A DNA stretch of 64,000 bases from Lentinus brumalis (GCA_001792895.1 MARA01000059.1:62001-126000); one strand, 5' to 3'; counted from the first letter of the stretch, positions 23,641 to 36,243 are shown. Notes: generated from the sequence alone by a model not told the origin. A program made the numbers and translations.

Positions 23641-24297
23641 CCTACTGCTCGCCATATGTGTTCTCCTGGTCTCGTTGCTTGCATGCAGCACTGGCTCTAC
23701 TATGCTAGAATAGTTTCACACGAGCCCGTACATGACCACGAACGCTCAGGTACGCTCACCGAGGTGAAGCTTTCATTTGAAGACTTACAATTACCCCGAA
23801 CGTCTCAGCTTTCTGTAGCTCCAGAAGGCCCTCGCCTACTACTGCACCACCGCGTACTTAATGCGCCTACTGCGGCTCTCTTGTCACACTCTCGCACACA
23901 GTCTGCGCCATGGAAAGTCCTCTCCACACCAACTCGGTGTCGAGACTGGACAATGTCTACGTCGGACTCAATACTCCGCCCACGTGTACATGCTCATGCC
24001 TACGCCGCACGACCGCGCGCTCACCTAGGCTCAGGAAGTTGACAAGTCTAGGCTGAGGAACCCCGATCTTGGCCAGAGGAGTGATCGTCGTAGGCCCAAG
24101 GCACCGCGGCCTTACCGCAGCACGAAGGCCACGCCGCACGTCCGTGCTCTTTCCGGAGCTTCGTTACTTCGGTGGTGCGGTGGCTGCATGGTAAGAATGA
24201 TTCTGAGCGCGCATCGTAAACCTCCTTCAGCCGCACACCCTCCTCTTCTCCCTCTTCTCTGTCTCCCCCTCTCGCTCATGTCACCACAGCGATTGCA
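23630..24297 (+). repeat. upstream flank of MYND-B, duplicated at 18890-19600
   Basis: Shares long matching blocks with 18890-19600, including 'gtctcgttgcttgcatg', 'ggaaagtcctctcc' and 'ccgcccacgtgtacatgctcatgc'. It contains the decayed relative of the ORF found upstream of MYND-A (compare 7800-7910). It probably also acts as the MYND-B promoter. Confidence 0.6.
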
Positions 24298-27200
24298 ATG
24301 TCTCAATTGTTCTACTGGCCAGGAAAGTACTACCTCTACGCCATAGGAAACACATCTGCTGTTTGTCTCACCCGCAATCTCCCTCCGGAGGAGGATGCCG
24401 ACATCTTGCTGCTCGGATGCGGCGATCCTAGACATGTCTTGTACACTATATATTCTCAACAAGAGAAATGTGAGTGATTATTCATATCTCCTATACCAGT
24501 ACCCGTTGAAGCCGAAAAGGGACCGATAGCCTCTCGAAGTCTCGATTTCACCTGTGTTGACTACGAACCAGCTGTCTTAGGTGAGTACTCAGCAGTTGCC
24601 GATCATAGGCCATCGCTTGAGCTGACTGTACAAAAGCCCGCAACATGCTCCTGTTCACCCTCATTGCCGACGACGTCCCCGTCTCTACTATTTGGAACAT
24701 CTTCTACCACATGTACCTCGACACGGAATCTCACGCCGTCCTCATCGCCCAGTGCAAGAAACTTGTCGAACGGTCTCACAACATGGAAGCATGGCGCGCG
24801 TCCCCCTACTCAGCATACCTCCGCGTGTCGACGGAGTACACCCTCATGGAGATACGCCGTCACTGGTCCTTGTACATCTCCATGCCCGAGCTCCCCTCGA
24901 AACGTCAGAAAGCCATTCGGCAGGCGTTTGAAGCGATTTTCAAGGAGCAGCGTCGTCCCTCGACTGCCGGAGCCGTTTCATGGTCGTCAGCACGTTCCGC
25001 AGGTCCCTTGCTCTTCGAAGCTGGTGATACATGGTCACGCCAACCGGATAACCACGTCCGGAACTTCCGAAACACCGGCACGACCTTCTTCCAGTCTAAG
25101 GACGTGTCCGCCGCCAAGTTTCCCAACCCCACACTCGCCTATTCTCTGGTCGGGGAGGGTTGCGCTCTCCACTACGCGACCGATCCTATCATGGGATTCC
25201 ACTTAGCTGCCGTGTTCGGTAACTCGGAGGCTGCCGTCGCGCCCGTAGATGTAGTGCAGGCGGCGCGTAAACAGTTCTCGGAATGGTGCGCGGCCTCTCG
25301 TATGGCGGTCGCGGACTCTGCGACAGCTCCCCGTATACGGTTCTTCTTGGCCGATGCTATCGCCGCTTCTCGCGCTCTGCGAGCTTACGGTTCCACAAGA
25401 ACGCTCAAGCTGGGCGTCCCTGTCGCGCAGTTTTGTACCCAACTCATCCATCTTGATGGGGAGGAGTATACTTCCGGTGGTGCACCGACATCCTTCAACG
25501 TCATCGAGACATCGAACCTTATCGACTACATTGGACTGCTCAACGTACTCATATCTTCAGCATCGCTCTTGTCCCGCTCCCCTTCCAGCGTCCTGTATAC
25601 CGAGTCTCTTCTCTTTCAAGGGAAAGATGCCACGAAAGAGTTCGCTGCGCTCCTCCACGCAGATATCGGGACCATGGCTCTGATTCTCGACCTCTGCCCC
25701 ACCGATTACCTCTCTGGGTTCACCACGCGATCGAACACCCATGAATTATCAATGTACTATAGTGAGACGAAGAAGCAGCGTCGGGACACGGTGCCGTCGC
25801 AGTACCACCAAGTCACAACATGGAAGTCTCCTTCGTCATGCGATAGTGTCCTCGCCCTTCGTGGCGGACGTCCCAGTCTGTCCCCTATCTTCGACACCCG
25901 TCAGCTTGGCACACTTCTGTTCGACATGTACCACTCGCTCTTCCGGCAGGAAGACGCGCGGACCTTCTTGGCGGAGAACAAGGACAACCTGGCGAGGGCG
26001 GTCGGCATGGCGAACATACTCCACTACAATCGTGAGACCTTCGTCTTCCTCCTGAAGCTCGTACGCGAGAGGCTTCACATCCCCGCGTCAGAATGGCTGC
26101 AAGTCATGGGGCGCTTCCAGGAGCTCGAGTGGGAAGACACGACTATGCCGATGAACACGATCAACCGTAACGACCTGTATGCAAACCTCCATCGGCAGAA
26201 CGTCTACACCGTCCTCGCGTATTCGAGCCCACCTCAACGAATCGGAAGGTTCGCCGATTGGGACGTGGTGCCTCCGGTGGTGCGCGTCGTCCTCTCTGTT
26301 CCGCGCGAGAAGATCGTTGCGTTCGAACGCCTCGGGGGCGGGACGCCAGTAGTGCAGTGCCATGTCAGAGGTGTTCGGAGCATGAACGCCTTCTCAGCGA
26401 TCCACCTCGCGTATGGACGGGCTCTCGCCATCGGCACGAAGCGTAGCCCCCGCGTGCGCTTCGAGCAGGACCCCCAAGGACGGCATGGCACTTTCCCTCT
26501 CGTCGTTTCCTTCGTGATGTCCGCGTACCTGCTATCAGACATTGAGAGTCCTGAAGGCATCAAGGTCTCTCTCTCTGTACGGAGCACCACCGGGACTAAT
26601 GACCTAGTCAGGAAGATGGGCATGGAACTGGAGATCTTTGGCGCAAAACTCATGGACGAGGGACACGTGCACGTCCTCCCTGAGCCTCAGCTCTCTCCTG
26701 CTGTCTTGGCCACGCCGACGGGATCGTCGATATCCTCTCCCAACGCGACTACCCTCTCCAATATTGGCAGGCAGGGGGCGGTCGTTGTGGAGCTCGACGA
26801 GCAGAACGAGCTTGTCAGCTCGCTGAGTGCCAGAGTCGACATCACGGACGCCGACGTAGTGCGCGAGTTCGGATCTGGAGCAATCCCCACGATCTCTCAG
26901 ACCTCGCCTTGCGCGATGCGCCTTACGGTCGCTGATCGTGTACAAGATGTGATCTTCCCCTTCCCCGTCATCGGGAGCCAGCAGAAGCTGCGGCTTGCCC
27001 GTAAATCTCGGTATGTTGAGGTGCGTCATACCGTGATGTAACATTGTCCGCCGCCCGGGGTAACTTACCGTGTATCAGGTTGTCGTCCCAACGTCCGGAC
27101 CGTTCCTGAAACCAGACGGGATGAAGCTGAACCCGTTTCCCGTCGTGGGCGACGGGAAGGCTCTTGTCCCGTGGAACATCCATCGTATTGTACTCAGTCG

Positions 27201-28017
27201 CCTCCCTGTCCTCGCTCTCCGCGGGTCACAACTAGACCCATGGCTCAATGTGCACGTCGGTTCCATGCTCTCGGCCCGGGAGCGCAAGATGCGGAAGAAG
27301 CAGAAGGCGGACGCGCTCCTCTTCGTCAAGGATACCCTTCATTTCATCGCCGTTTATTCAGCTGGGACACAACAAGAATCGCAAGTGAAGGCGCCCGTGC
27401 GGGTATTCGCTCTACGAGACGAGACGACAAACAACTGCGACACAATTTTCTTCATCAGCGATCTGCGCTTCGACGTCTCCTCTCATACGGTCGTCTGCGA
27501 TGGCTACGTCCTCCCGCTAACCCAAAACATCATGCTCAAAATCGCAAGCTTCTTCGGTCTACTCGTGGGTAGCGGGACCATGGTCGACGTGCGCGTGTTC
27601 GAAGGAGAGATGGAGGCATGGAAGCAACTCATCCCCGCCTTCGTTGAGAGATGCCGTACTTGGGAGCACACGGACAACTGCGAGTACCTGACCAGGCAGG
27701 AGGTCCCACTCACACAGGAGATGGAGTCCGACCCGCTGTGCAGCTGCGGGAGAGGCAAGGACGTCGACGGGCTGCTCAAGGTCCCGGAATGGCGCCGGTA
27801 CGCACCGTTCGTCACCAGGATCGCGCTGTCGCCCCTGTTCGCGGTCTCATACCTGGAGACCGTCGGGCGTGATCCGAGTGCACACAAGTGTTCGGTCTGT
27901 AGAGGCAAAGGGAAGCCTAAGATCATGGCGTGCTCGAAGTGCCAGAAGGTGCGGTACTGTTCAGCAGCTTGTCAGAAGAAGGACTGGCCGCGGCACAAGC
28001 CGAGGTGCAAGGCGTAG
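24298..28017 (+). CDS. DUF4470 + MYND zinc-finger protein, paralogue B
   Basis: Exons 24298-24469, 24530-24580, 24637-27020 and 27079-28017 give 1181 aa. Domain order is as in paralogue A: DUF4470-like N-terminus (YLYAIGNTSAVCLTRN, LLGCGDPRHVLYTIY), a long conserved middle, and a C-terminal MYND finger with complete ligands ending WPRHKPRCKA. Exons 1 and 2 have the same lengths and phases as in A. Protein similarity to A is moderate through the middle but nearly total over the last 135 residues, with matching synonymous positions. Upstream lie a duplicated flank and a fragment of its own exon 3. Function is unknown; MYND implies protein-protein contacts. Confidence 0.88.
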
Positions 28018-28145
28018 AGGATGAGGGACGATGACCATTTCTCATGTTGTCTTCGTACTGTCGTCACACGAGCGCGTTTGACGGAGTGTATCTTCGTTGC
28101 GGATTGAATGGGACCTTGGCCAGGCGTGGACCCCGAGAGTGTCCT

Positions 28146-30502
28146 TCATGAATCCAGGTCACACTCGCCAGGCCGAAGTACGCACCACTTCGGCTGGAGG
28201 GCAATCGCCTGGATCCCGCGGTCGACAAGCCGGTAACGAAGCTCGTTCAAGCGGGCTAGTGCGTGGGTTCCGCTTGTCGCGTTTGCTCCTGGTGACCATA
28301 AGCCTTCCCGAAAGAATTTGTTATACAGACCTTATACTCACCAACACGCTTTGTTCCGTCGGGCAGCGTTGCGCCTGTCCAGAACACCTCCGCTGCGGTA
28401 GCCAGACGCGGCCAAACAATGGAGTCCAGGTTTTCGGGGGACGACTGTTCGCTCCAGAGCGGCATCTGACCTGCTCGTACGAGGGAACGCAGTAAGCGTC
28501 ACAGCGACAGGAGCCAGTACTGTGCATGGACAAACCTCCGAGCACGAGTTGGTGCTGTTCCACTGTAAGATTCCCGAATGGATCGAAGGAGTAGGCCTGC
28601 AGAACAATGAGCCTGACGTGCAACACATACGACACGGTGGTATGGCGTACTCGTTGCCAGGTCTTGAACGGGTCGCACCAGCTGTTTCTACAACCAGAAA
28701 CATGTCAGAATACGACAGCTGCACGATCCTACAACCGGCTCACCCGGCGATGTTGTTGCCCAGCCAGTCTCCAGCGCCGCAATCCTGTCGCTGTGGTAAA
28801 TATCTGTACCGATACACTCGTAGGACGTCATGGGTACCAGATAGAAGTAATTGGACGGCTGATGAATGAGTCGCAGTTTACGCTCAGCCACAGCTGCCGC
28901 GTCCTCCGAAGTTTGCCATACACTATACGGTGACGTTGTCAGCAGAAGCAGGACGATCATAGCGGCGGGGACTTACACTACCACCGTATCGTTCAAGACA
29001 GGCACATTGTGTGTCAATACCATATCTGCGCGTCCGGTGAGTACAAGGGCCGCAGCCTCAGCCAAGCTTGCGCGTACCGCTCTTGATAAACGGGGTCTTT
29101 CCATGGGCCGCTATCACGCCTTGAACAGTCCCGACGAACTGGTTCAGCGCGTCAGCGATTGTCATATTGCGTTGGGTTAGATCGGCTTGGGTCTCCTCGT
29201 CCTCCTCCCAGCATGGCAAATTGACTTCGTCGCCCCCAGAGCTCATCATCGTTCCCGGAAGAGCAGAGGCGACTGAGTCGAAGAATGTCTTTGCAAAAGC
29301 CAGCGTATTCGAAGATGCGATGCGCAGCTGGCCCGCTGGAGGTTCGGAAGCGTACTTCGACCACGGCGACTTCGATGCACAGGCAATGAGCTCCGAATGA
29401 GCCGCACCGATGGCGGTCGTGTGACCGGGAGAGTCGAGCTCCTGCTCGAGATTGGGATAAGCAAATGAAGCTGCGCCCAGGTGATGTGCATACCATGACT
29501 ACATCGATCCCTCGCTGTGAAGATATGGGGGCCATGAGCAGAAAGGAAGGAAGCGCGACTGGAGGCAACCGACCTCATTAGCGTACTGAACAATCCGCTG
29601 CACGTCATCTTGCGTGTATATTTCGCTGGCGGAATATGCGCCCTTCTCGGAGAGCTCAGGGAAGGCTGCAACTTGCAGTGGGAAGCTTTGGCTGTCGATG
29701 ATGTGCCAATACAGGACACTGAGCTAATGAGAAATGAGCTGCGAAGAGCGGTCATGATCCAAGGAAATTTGCACACCTTGACCCAAGACATGGCGTCCAG
29801 GGTACGCAATATGTCGGAGACCGGGTAACTGGACATATGGAGTCAGCGATGGACCACCCCGGTGGTCGTTGGACGCACAAATTGCGAGCAGTATCGAAGG
29901 AGAACCCGCGATATGGCTGAAGATACGTGAGCAAAATAATCTGCCAACGAAGCATGCTTCAAAGTACTTACGAAGGCCGGCCCATCGTTGATCTCTGCGC
30001 CTCCTTCAAGAGTGTACTTCGTACCTTGGTAGTCGTACCACAGCTGCTCAAACGTCGCAAGTCCTCGAAACAGGCCAAGAGTGGAGTTCGCGCTGATGGT
30101 CGCGGATGTGTTGTTCTCAGGAATGGACAGCGAGTAGGACTCGCTCTTCGCCTCGATGGGTTGGTTTGTCTCTTCGGCGATGCTCCTCACAGGGCTTCCT
30201 GCGGCAAGCGACAACTCCAGCGAGACCAAGGTCCGCGCGTCCTTCAGCAGGTCGGTATCCGCAGATCCACGGCCGAGGACGAGCCGCTCCAATTTTCCAG
30301 AGAAAAGACTAGACTTCGTGCGCGAGACAGCAGCGCGAAGATCTGCCGGAGGATTGGCGAAGTGAACGATGTCGAACTCGGATGACAGTTTGACGGGAGA
30401 ATTGCCAGGAGACATAGTTCGTGGGACTGGCCACAATGCGGAGACCTGGTATGCAAGGATTGAGAGAATGACCAGACCCGACCACAGAAAGTGAGGAGAC
30501 AT
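28146..30502 (-). CDS. secreted beta-N-acetylhexosaminidase, GH20
   Basis: Thirteen exons (30502-29972, 29916-29879, 29828-29777, 29723-29574, 29514-29494, 29441-29078, 29025-28977, 28922-28838, 28784-28744, 28687-28651, 28596-28536, 28470-28342, 28288-28146) close to 566 aa. The ATG at 30502 starts a signal peptide (FLWSGLVILSILAYQVSA). GH20 hallmarks follow in order: YRGFSFDTARNF, YWHIIDSQSFPL, RGIDVVM-ELDSPGH, the catalytic pair in SSGGDEVN, HQPSNYFYLDCGAGDWLG, and a C-terminal Trp-rich WPRLATAAEVFW. N-glycosylation sequons occur (NNTS, NST). The enzyme removes terminal GlcNAc from chitin oligomers and glycans outside the cell. One exon is only 21 nt. Confidence 0.93.
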
Positions 30503-30859
30503 CGGTGAGGACGACGACGGTGCAGCGATAGCGGTGAACAACACATCCCTATCATTGTCAGATGTCTCGATCATATATGAGTACTGACTGGCAGCATCGA
30601 AAGTCACCATTTGGGACAGAAGAACAGAAGCCGTATGGTCATGAGGGTCTACTTATCGAAGACAACCATATGGTGGCGGAGAGTCCGACCTTCCGTACCA
30701 CGGCCGAATGGCCGGGGGAGCATCGTCTGACTCGTGTGTTCAGCAAGGGAGGAGAATGACGGGAGAGCTGTACGAATGATGCATAGCCTATAGGATACAT
30801 GGAGAATACAACATACTGTGAATCAAACATCGATCCTCGTGGCGACGACACCGGTTACT
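30503..30859. other. intergenic; GH20 promoter
   Basis: About 360 bp between the GH20 start and the stop of the next minus-strand gene. No gene or clear core promoter element seen. Confidence 0.4.
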
Positions 30860-31863
30860 TCAGGGAGAGCGCTGGAGACGAGGCCGTTCCTGAAGCTCTG
30901 GGTAGTAAAACCTCTTGTCCCCTGGGGCGATCGTCCGGCGGATCGCAATCACATACACTTCCGTCTCGCTATCTTTGTCCTAGAGAATGGGAGCGCGTCA
31001 GAACCAGAGTCGTACATACACAGATGGCAGAGGAAACACTCCGTACCGGAGGGGCGACATTGTACTGTTTCTTGAGCATTGCGGTCAACAGCATGCCGAT
31101 GCTCAGCACACAGGGACCCTTCTGGTCCGTTTTCAGACTTCTTGCGGTACCTACCGGATCGAGCAACTGTGGCCGTAGGTACGTCGATCAGCGTCCGCGC
31201 AGTACTGTACTATATGACAATGAAGTTGACTGACCGCCCCTCGTTGCCACCGCACCTTCTTCTCTTCGATGATCAACTTCTTCGTGGCCTGGTCGACCAT
31301 TTTCATGATGTGCCTGTTCTCGGCGTCTTTCTTGATACTAGTCGCGTCTGCAACGCGAAAGCCGTAATGTTTACCTTGACCAACGGTTATCCGAATTCTA
31401 AAGTTCGGGTCGACCGTGACGTGCTCCGGATTGAGAATTCTCCCGAGCTTCGCCTCCGCTGGCTCAAGAGCGTCGTAGTGGTTTACCCTCAGTAGTGCGG
31501 ACGCAGGGCCAGCGTCTGATGTGCGGTGGTGTATCAGCGTTCAACCATCGCAGATCAGCAATCCAGCAGCGACGTACCGGCGTCCACGTCACCTTTCAGA
31601 GCACCTAGTCGGCCAGCCTCCTCCGCGAGCAGAGGCCCGTTGATATCGGCTTCGAGCCTCAGCATCTCTTCTTCGGGGAGTGCTGGGAAAGCAAAGTCCG
31701 CCCCCGGTCAGCCAGCCCACATAGCACGAGAAATAAAGTGACTCACCGCAATCCATCACGTTCGTTCGACGAGCGAGTTCTGAGAGGGGTGGTGGTTGTG
31801 CGTCAATGTCGATGTGGCCCTCCACCCCGACCCTCCACAGAGTTTTATACACATCCACACATC
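30860..31863 (-). CDS. unrecognised multi-exon gene (5' end unresolved)
   Basis: Exons that splice in frame: 31863-31747, 31682-31578 (MLRLEADINGPLLAEEAGR), 31515-31235 (ILNPEHVTVDPNFRIRITVG, then KKDAENRHIMKMVDQATKK) and a terminal exon 30979-30860 (VYVIAIRRTIAPGDKRFYY) with a TGA stop. Two tiny exons (LLDP and YNVAPP) would link the third to the last. The composition is that of a conserved, lysine-rich intracellular protein, but I do not recognise it. The start codon was not found; the 5' exon probably lies between 31864 and about 32100. The opposite strand also has open frames but without coherent splicing. Confidence 0.45.
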
Positions 31864-32991
31864 CTGGAGAACCGCAGTGGCGGACGACGGGCGCCGAGCC
31901 AAGCGAGGGCGACCAGATTGTCCCAAGCAGAAAGAGCCCATGGGAATGGCGAGTCCGCGGGCAGAATGGCGAACCAACGGCCGGAACAATGGGCGTTGGA
32001 CTGCACAAAGAAGGACCAGCCAAAGCGATGCAGACAGATGTACGGACCACTGAGGTCTATCCATGGACGGGGGCGGTTCAACTTAGCATGCGTCTCTCGT
32101 CAGTCATCTCTCGAACTCTGGCATTGCTTGCGACACACCTTGTGCAATCTCAGCTTCTTGAGCAACGCTTCTGCTTGAACATCTTCGACAAGGACTGGGA
32201 ATGTGTTACTGCTCCGCAAGTCTTCCTACCTATCACCACCGATCTCTGGTCCGACCCGTCCACTGTTCGACATCCACGGTCTCAACGTTCAACGTCCGGA
32301 CAGTGTGCGGACGACAGCTGGTAACGACCTCTTTGTCACCACAAGGAGACTTCGTGGCAGATATCTCCTCGCGAACTCGACCGGAACGGTCGGCAACCAC
32401 TTGAATGGTGAGCCACTCCTCCAAGATGATGCTCCTACCGTGAGAGCGCAATCAAGGGGGTCCACAGCGTGCCATGAACACGAGCTGGACGACATTTCTC
32501 TGCGCTGGACGACCTCCAACCACATCGGAGAGGCTGGTGAAACTCTGCGTCAGCACGCCCTACTTGCTCGCCGAAGTTAAGCGAAGCACTCACCTCCACA
32601 TCAGGCAAGCCATATCTAAAAGACTCCTAGCATCGGGATGGAGAAGGATCGAGGACGAAACGATGGATTCCAGCTACCTACAACACGATCTACATACGAT
32701 AACTGAAATGTACGCGTCACTAACAAATAGGCCGAAGCCCCATCCACAGCATCAATGAATCGAGCCGTATTCGACAATGACGAGAATTGATATATGCCCC
32801 ATTTCCCCTAACCATCAACCATGGAAGCCGGATGATGTAGTGAATAAGGGGCAAGCAGAAGCCGAACGAGACAGAAAAAAGAGGCGAAGCGGACAAACAG
32901 ACTCACCAGGTACAGGCGCGCACACGCAAGGTGGTACAATACCAACCACGGACGTCGTGTTGGTGCGAACTACACTATACATCGTACACAA
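31864..32991. other. poorly resolved region
   Basis: Contains the 5' part of the unknown minus-strand gene and a 125-codon + strand frame (32203-32580) that looks somewhat protein-like but has no recognised motif. From 32600 to 32991 it is the RPL10 3' flank, without coding signal. Confidence 0.35.
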
Positions 32992-33810
32992 TCAAGCGCG
33001 GAGCTGAGCACGGAGGTTGTTCTCGAGGTTGCCCCTGGGGCGGATGTACTGAACGTAGGCACCATCCCTGCACAGCGGGTGAGAAACGATAGCGGACGAA
33101 GCAAAACATAGGGACGTACTGCAACACACGCTTCTCCTCCTTGAGCTTGAGGTAGTCCTCACGGTTGACGTTGGTGAAGCCCCACTTGCGGGAGACGATG
33201 ATCTTCTGGCGACCGGGGAACTTGTAACGAGCGCGACGGAGAGCCTCCATGACGACAGCGCGGTTCTGGTCCTTGCAACGGACGGAAAGGATGATCTGGC
33301 CAATGTTGACACGGGCGACGGTGCCGTACGGCTTGCCCCAAGCGCCACGCATACCGGTCTGAAGACTGAAGGAGGACGGGGATGTTGGCGGAGAAGCAGA
33401 CAGAAGCTATAGCGAAGACTTACCGATCAGCACCGGCGCAGGACAACATCTTGTTGATGCGGATGACGTGGAAGGGGTGGACGCGAACCCTCAAGTGGAA
33501 GGAGTCCTTGCCGGAGGTCTTGGTGACGTACTTGTTGGCGCAAATACGGGCGGCTTCGAGAGCCTCACTGGAGAGCTGCTCGTACTCATCGGAAACGAGA
33601 TGGCAGCAGAAGGGGAACTCGTCGACAGAGGCACGCTTGCGGCCAAGATCGAAAATACGGATCTAAGGAGGGGGCAAGTTCAGATTGTGGCGGTTCTTGG
33701 AATTGCAGAAGTAGGCCAACCTTGGGGTCGGGTACACCGCGGTTGTAGCGGGACTTGGGGTAGGGCTTGTTCTTGCAGTAGCGGTAGCAGCGAGCGGGAC
33801 GGCGACCCAT
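32992..33810 (-). CDS. RPL10: 60S ribosomal protein L10 (uL16)
   Basis: Four exons (33810-33721, 33662-33424, 33365-33120, 33067-32992) give 216 aa, the usual size. The sequence is typical from start ([19 protein letters not shown]) through [20 protein letters not shown] to [14 protein letters not shown]. The protein sits at the A- and P-site side of the large subunit and is among the last to join pre-60S particles. All introns are 52-58 nt with good donors. The frame is clean, without the single-base breaks seen in GC-rich neighbours. Confidence 0.97.
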
Positions 33811-35189
33811 GGCGACGAGTCTAGGAGGTCAAGTCAGCTGAGCGTCATCCGAGACTCCAGCGACGCATCCATCCCCTTCCGACCGCATTTCTCGCAGCAA
33901 AACGGCCGGAAAGGACTGCGAAACGACGGAGGAGCAGCATGGGGCATACTCACGGTGTTGGGTGGACGGCGGGAGGTGGGGCGTGGGCACCAGACGGTCG
34001 TCCTTTTGAGCTGGCGGTGCGCGATGACAAACTCCTTCAGCTGAGTAACAGCGCCGGCGTCTGTGCCACGCGAGCATGAGGCAGTGCAGGCGCTCGTCTC
34101 TCCTTGCCGCGTACTCCATCCAGTAACCATCTCATCTGTTCTCTGTTCTTTGTTCTCTGCCGCGCTAGCTGAGAGTAAGTATGTGCTGCCATGTTGATGC
34201 AGGCCTGCCTGTGTACCACGACGCCTCACGACGCTCGTCTCGCCGCCATCGCCGATTGCTAAGCTTCTCCGAGTCGGCTTTGCGGTTCCCGGGAGCGACT
34301 GCTTTGACTCTTGTCGCCATCTTCTGAGTAATCATCCGCTTGCTCAGCGCAGGAGTTCGCTGTCATCTTACGTCTTGCTGATTGTCTTTCTTGGTCCTAT
34401 AAGCTTGCCGTTAACCACCCGCGCATCCGAGGGCGCCGTCACGGTCCGGCCATCCATCTATCATTCGCCATATCTGTAGGCTCTCATATCATCCTCTGAG
34501 TCGTACTCTAACGTCACCGTCTTCCCTCAGGAAGGTCTACTGGCTTCTCTTGCTGCCTCTTCATTGCAGGTCTGGCTGGACATCGCCGGAAATGAAGACC
34601 ACGACACAAAGTAGACGCACGCCCCTTCCACGACAGGCAGTCGTCAACGCTCTGTTTGCTCTCTCGCGGGAGATAGTCGCCTCCAGACACACCCGCCCAG
34701 CGATAGGCTCCTTTGTTCTGGCTCTAGCGGCAGCACGAACTTGACTCTGGCAGCCAGCGCAGCCCGCGGCGCCAAATAAAGTTCAGCTTCTCGCAAACTT
34801 ACTGCTGTCACCTAATCTCGCCCATCAGCCTCCCATAGTCTTTCAATAGTTCCCACTACCTTCACGGCGCCTCAATCGCCGTCGGTCCCCATGCTCTGTC
34901 CACGTGTGTTCATATCTCGCCCGCTCTGTGCGCCCAGGGACCGCTCCTGCCTCTTTCCCTGCCTGCCACTTGCCCACGCTGCATCGTGTCTTTCATATAC
35001 CGCTTGCAATGTCTCTACGAGCTACACATCTGTCCGAGCCCGGCCCAGATATGCCCGCCGACGATCCCTTCCGCTGCTGTAAGCGTCCTCAAAAAGTCTC
35101 GCTGACTGGGTAAGCACGCACGCCGTGCTCTCCCTCCACCCCGCCATCGCTCGCCGCGCCTCAGCCCACGTCCACCTCTTGGAGCGGAC
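33811..35189. other. intergenic, 1.4 kb, divergent promoters
   Basis: Lies between the RPL10 start and the small Cys-rich gene. The half nearest the latter is pyrimidine-rich (34380-35000), typical of fungal promoters. A short frame starting MSLRATHLSEPGP at about 35010 could be an upstream ORF. No supported gene. Confidence 0.4.
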
Positions 35190-35616
35190 ATGTCTATCTA
35201 CTACGGCCCACAGCGTCCTCTCAATGTCTACATCCCCCGGCCAGCCTCCCCCGTCATGTCCATGTCGCCCATGTACAGCCCAGGAAGCTACGCCGGGAGC
35301 TATTACGACCACTGTGAGCAGCTGCCTTCGACTTTTCGATATCGACCGCACCGCTGATCTCGCGCGATGCCAGCCCCAGAGATGCGCATGGCCCCGGTGT
35401 ACCCCAGTACGCGCAGCCCATCCCCCGGCCGATGATCTACCCGCAACAGCCGATGTACTACAACCGCTTCATGCGGCAGCAAAGACCGTGCTGCGACGAT
35501 GTCTGCTGCGATAGGTGCTGCGACGAGTGCTGCGGGTGCGTGCTCCCTCTTCGCGTATGCCCGCACACCGGCTGACGTGATACGGTGCTCATGGCAGGCC
35601 GCAGTGCTGCTGTTGA
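35190..35616 (+). CDS. small cysteine-rich tail protein, 98 aa (CYSTM-like)
   Basis: Three exons, 35190-35313, 35382-35535 and 35598-35616, give 98 aa; each piece is too short to stand out as an ORF. The N-terminal 75 residues are rich in Pro, Tyr, Gln and Met (SPMYSPGSYAGSYYDH, YPQQPMYYNRF). The C-terminus is a dense Cys block, PCCDDVCCDRCCDECC, then PQCCC. The layout resembles fungal cysteine-rich transmembrane-module (CYSTM) stress proteins, though the Cys block here is acidic rather than hydrophobic, so metal binding is an equal possibility. Intron 1 ends at ...CCCCAGAG; the nearer AG gives a stop. Inference from splicing and composition only. Confidence 0.6.
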
Positions 35617-36243
35617 CACTATCGTCCATCATGCATCATGCCTACAAGCGCAAGCTTTCCGACGCACGACGCCCCATCTCCGTCTCGTTATCTTTATCAT
35701 CATCATACCCCTATATCCCTATGTCTTCCCTGTCGTCTCGGACGGTGTTCCCTGGAGACAGCTGCTTCGCGTCCGCACTTACGCATTCGCCGTCATGTTG
35801 GTCTTCTTCTCCTCGGCTTTAGGTCCTACGCGTGTATCGCCTCCCCATAGAATGGAAACACGTTGCTGCTCAACAAGGTCAAGGATGCGCATGTCTGTGG
35901 CCGTTCGGTGCACACCTAGTAGGACGCTCTGTCGATGGAGTGGCCAAGCGCATCGAGGAGTCAGGAAGCAGCGTATGTTCACTGTCACATATCATCATTT
36001 TGCTGAATCGCCGGCGCATATGCAGCTACATACATAACATGAGGGGAGGGGTACTACGTATCCGTGGATGGTGATGAACATAAACATGCAATGCGTCAAA
36101 ACACGATAACACGACGGTGCGATAAACTTGAATGTTAATGTTAATGTGAATATGAATGTGAATGTAAATGGTATGGTCCGTACCCAGAGTCTTGCAGGAA
36201 CACCAGTACTAGGAGCACATCCTCGACGCACCCGCGTAGCTAG
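35617..36243. other. intergenic spacer between convergent genes
   Basis: 3' flanks of the Cys-rich gene and of the Spt21-like gene. It carries a short hexamer repeat (listed separately) and no coding signal. Confidence 0.45.
36129..36171. repeat. AATGTR hexamer microsatellite
   Basis: About seven imperfect copies of a 6-bp unit (AATGTT / AATGTG / AATATG / AATGTA) just downstream of the stop codon of the Spt21-like gene. Confidence 0.7.

Noticed and set aside
31970..32025. A + strand CTKKDQPKRC segment that resembles the end of a MYND finger
   Set aside because: No upstream Cys pairs and no DNA similarity to the MYND genes; the minus strand offers a better coding path nearby.
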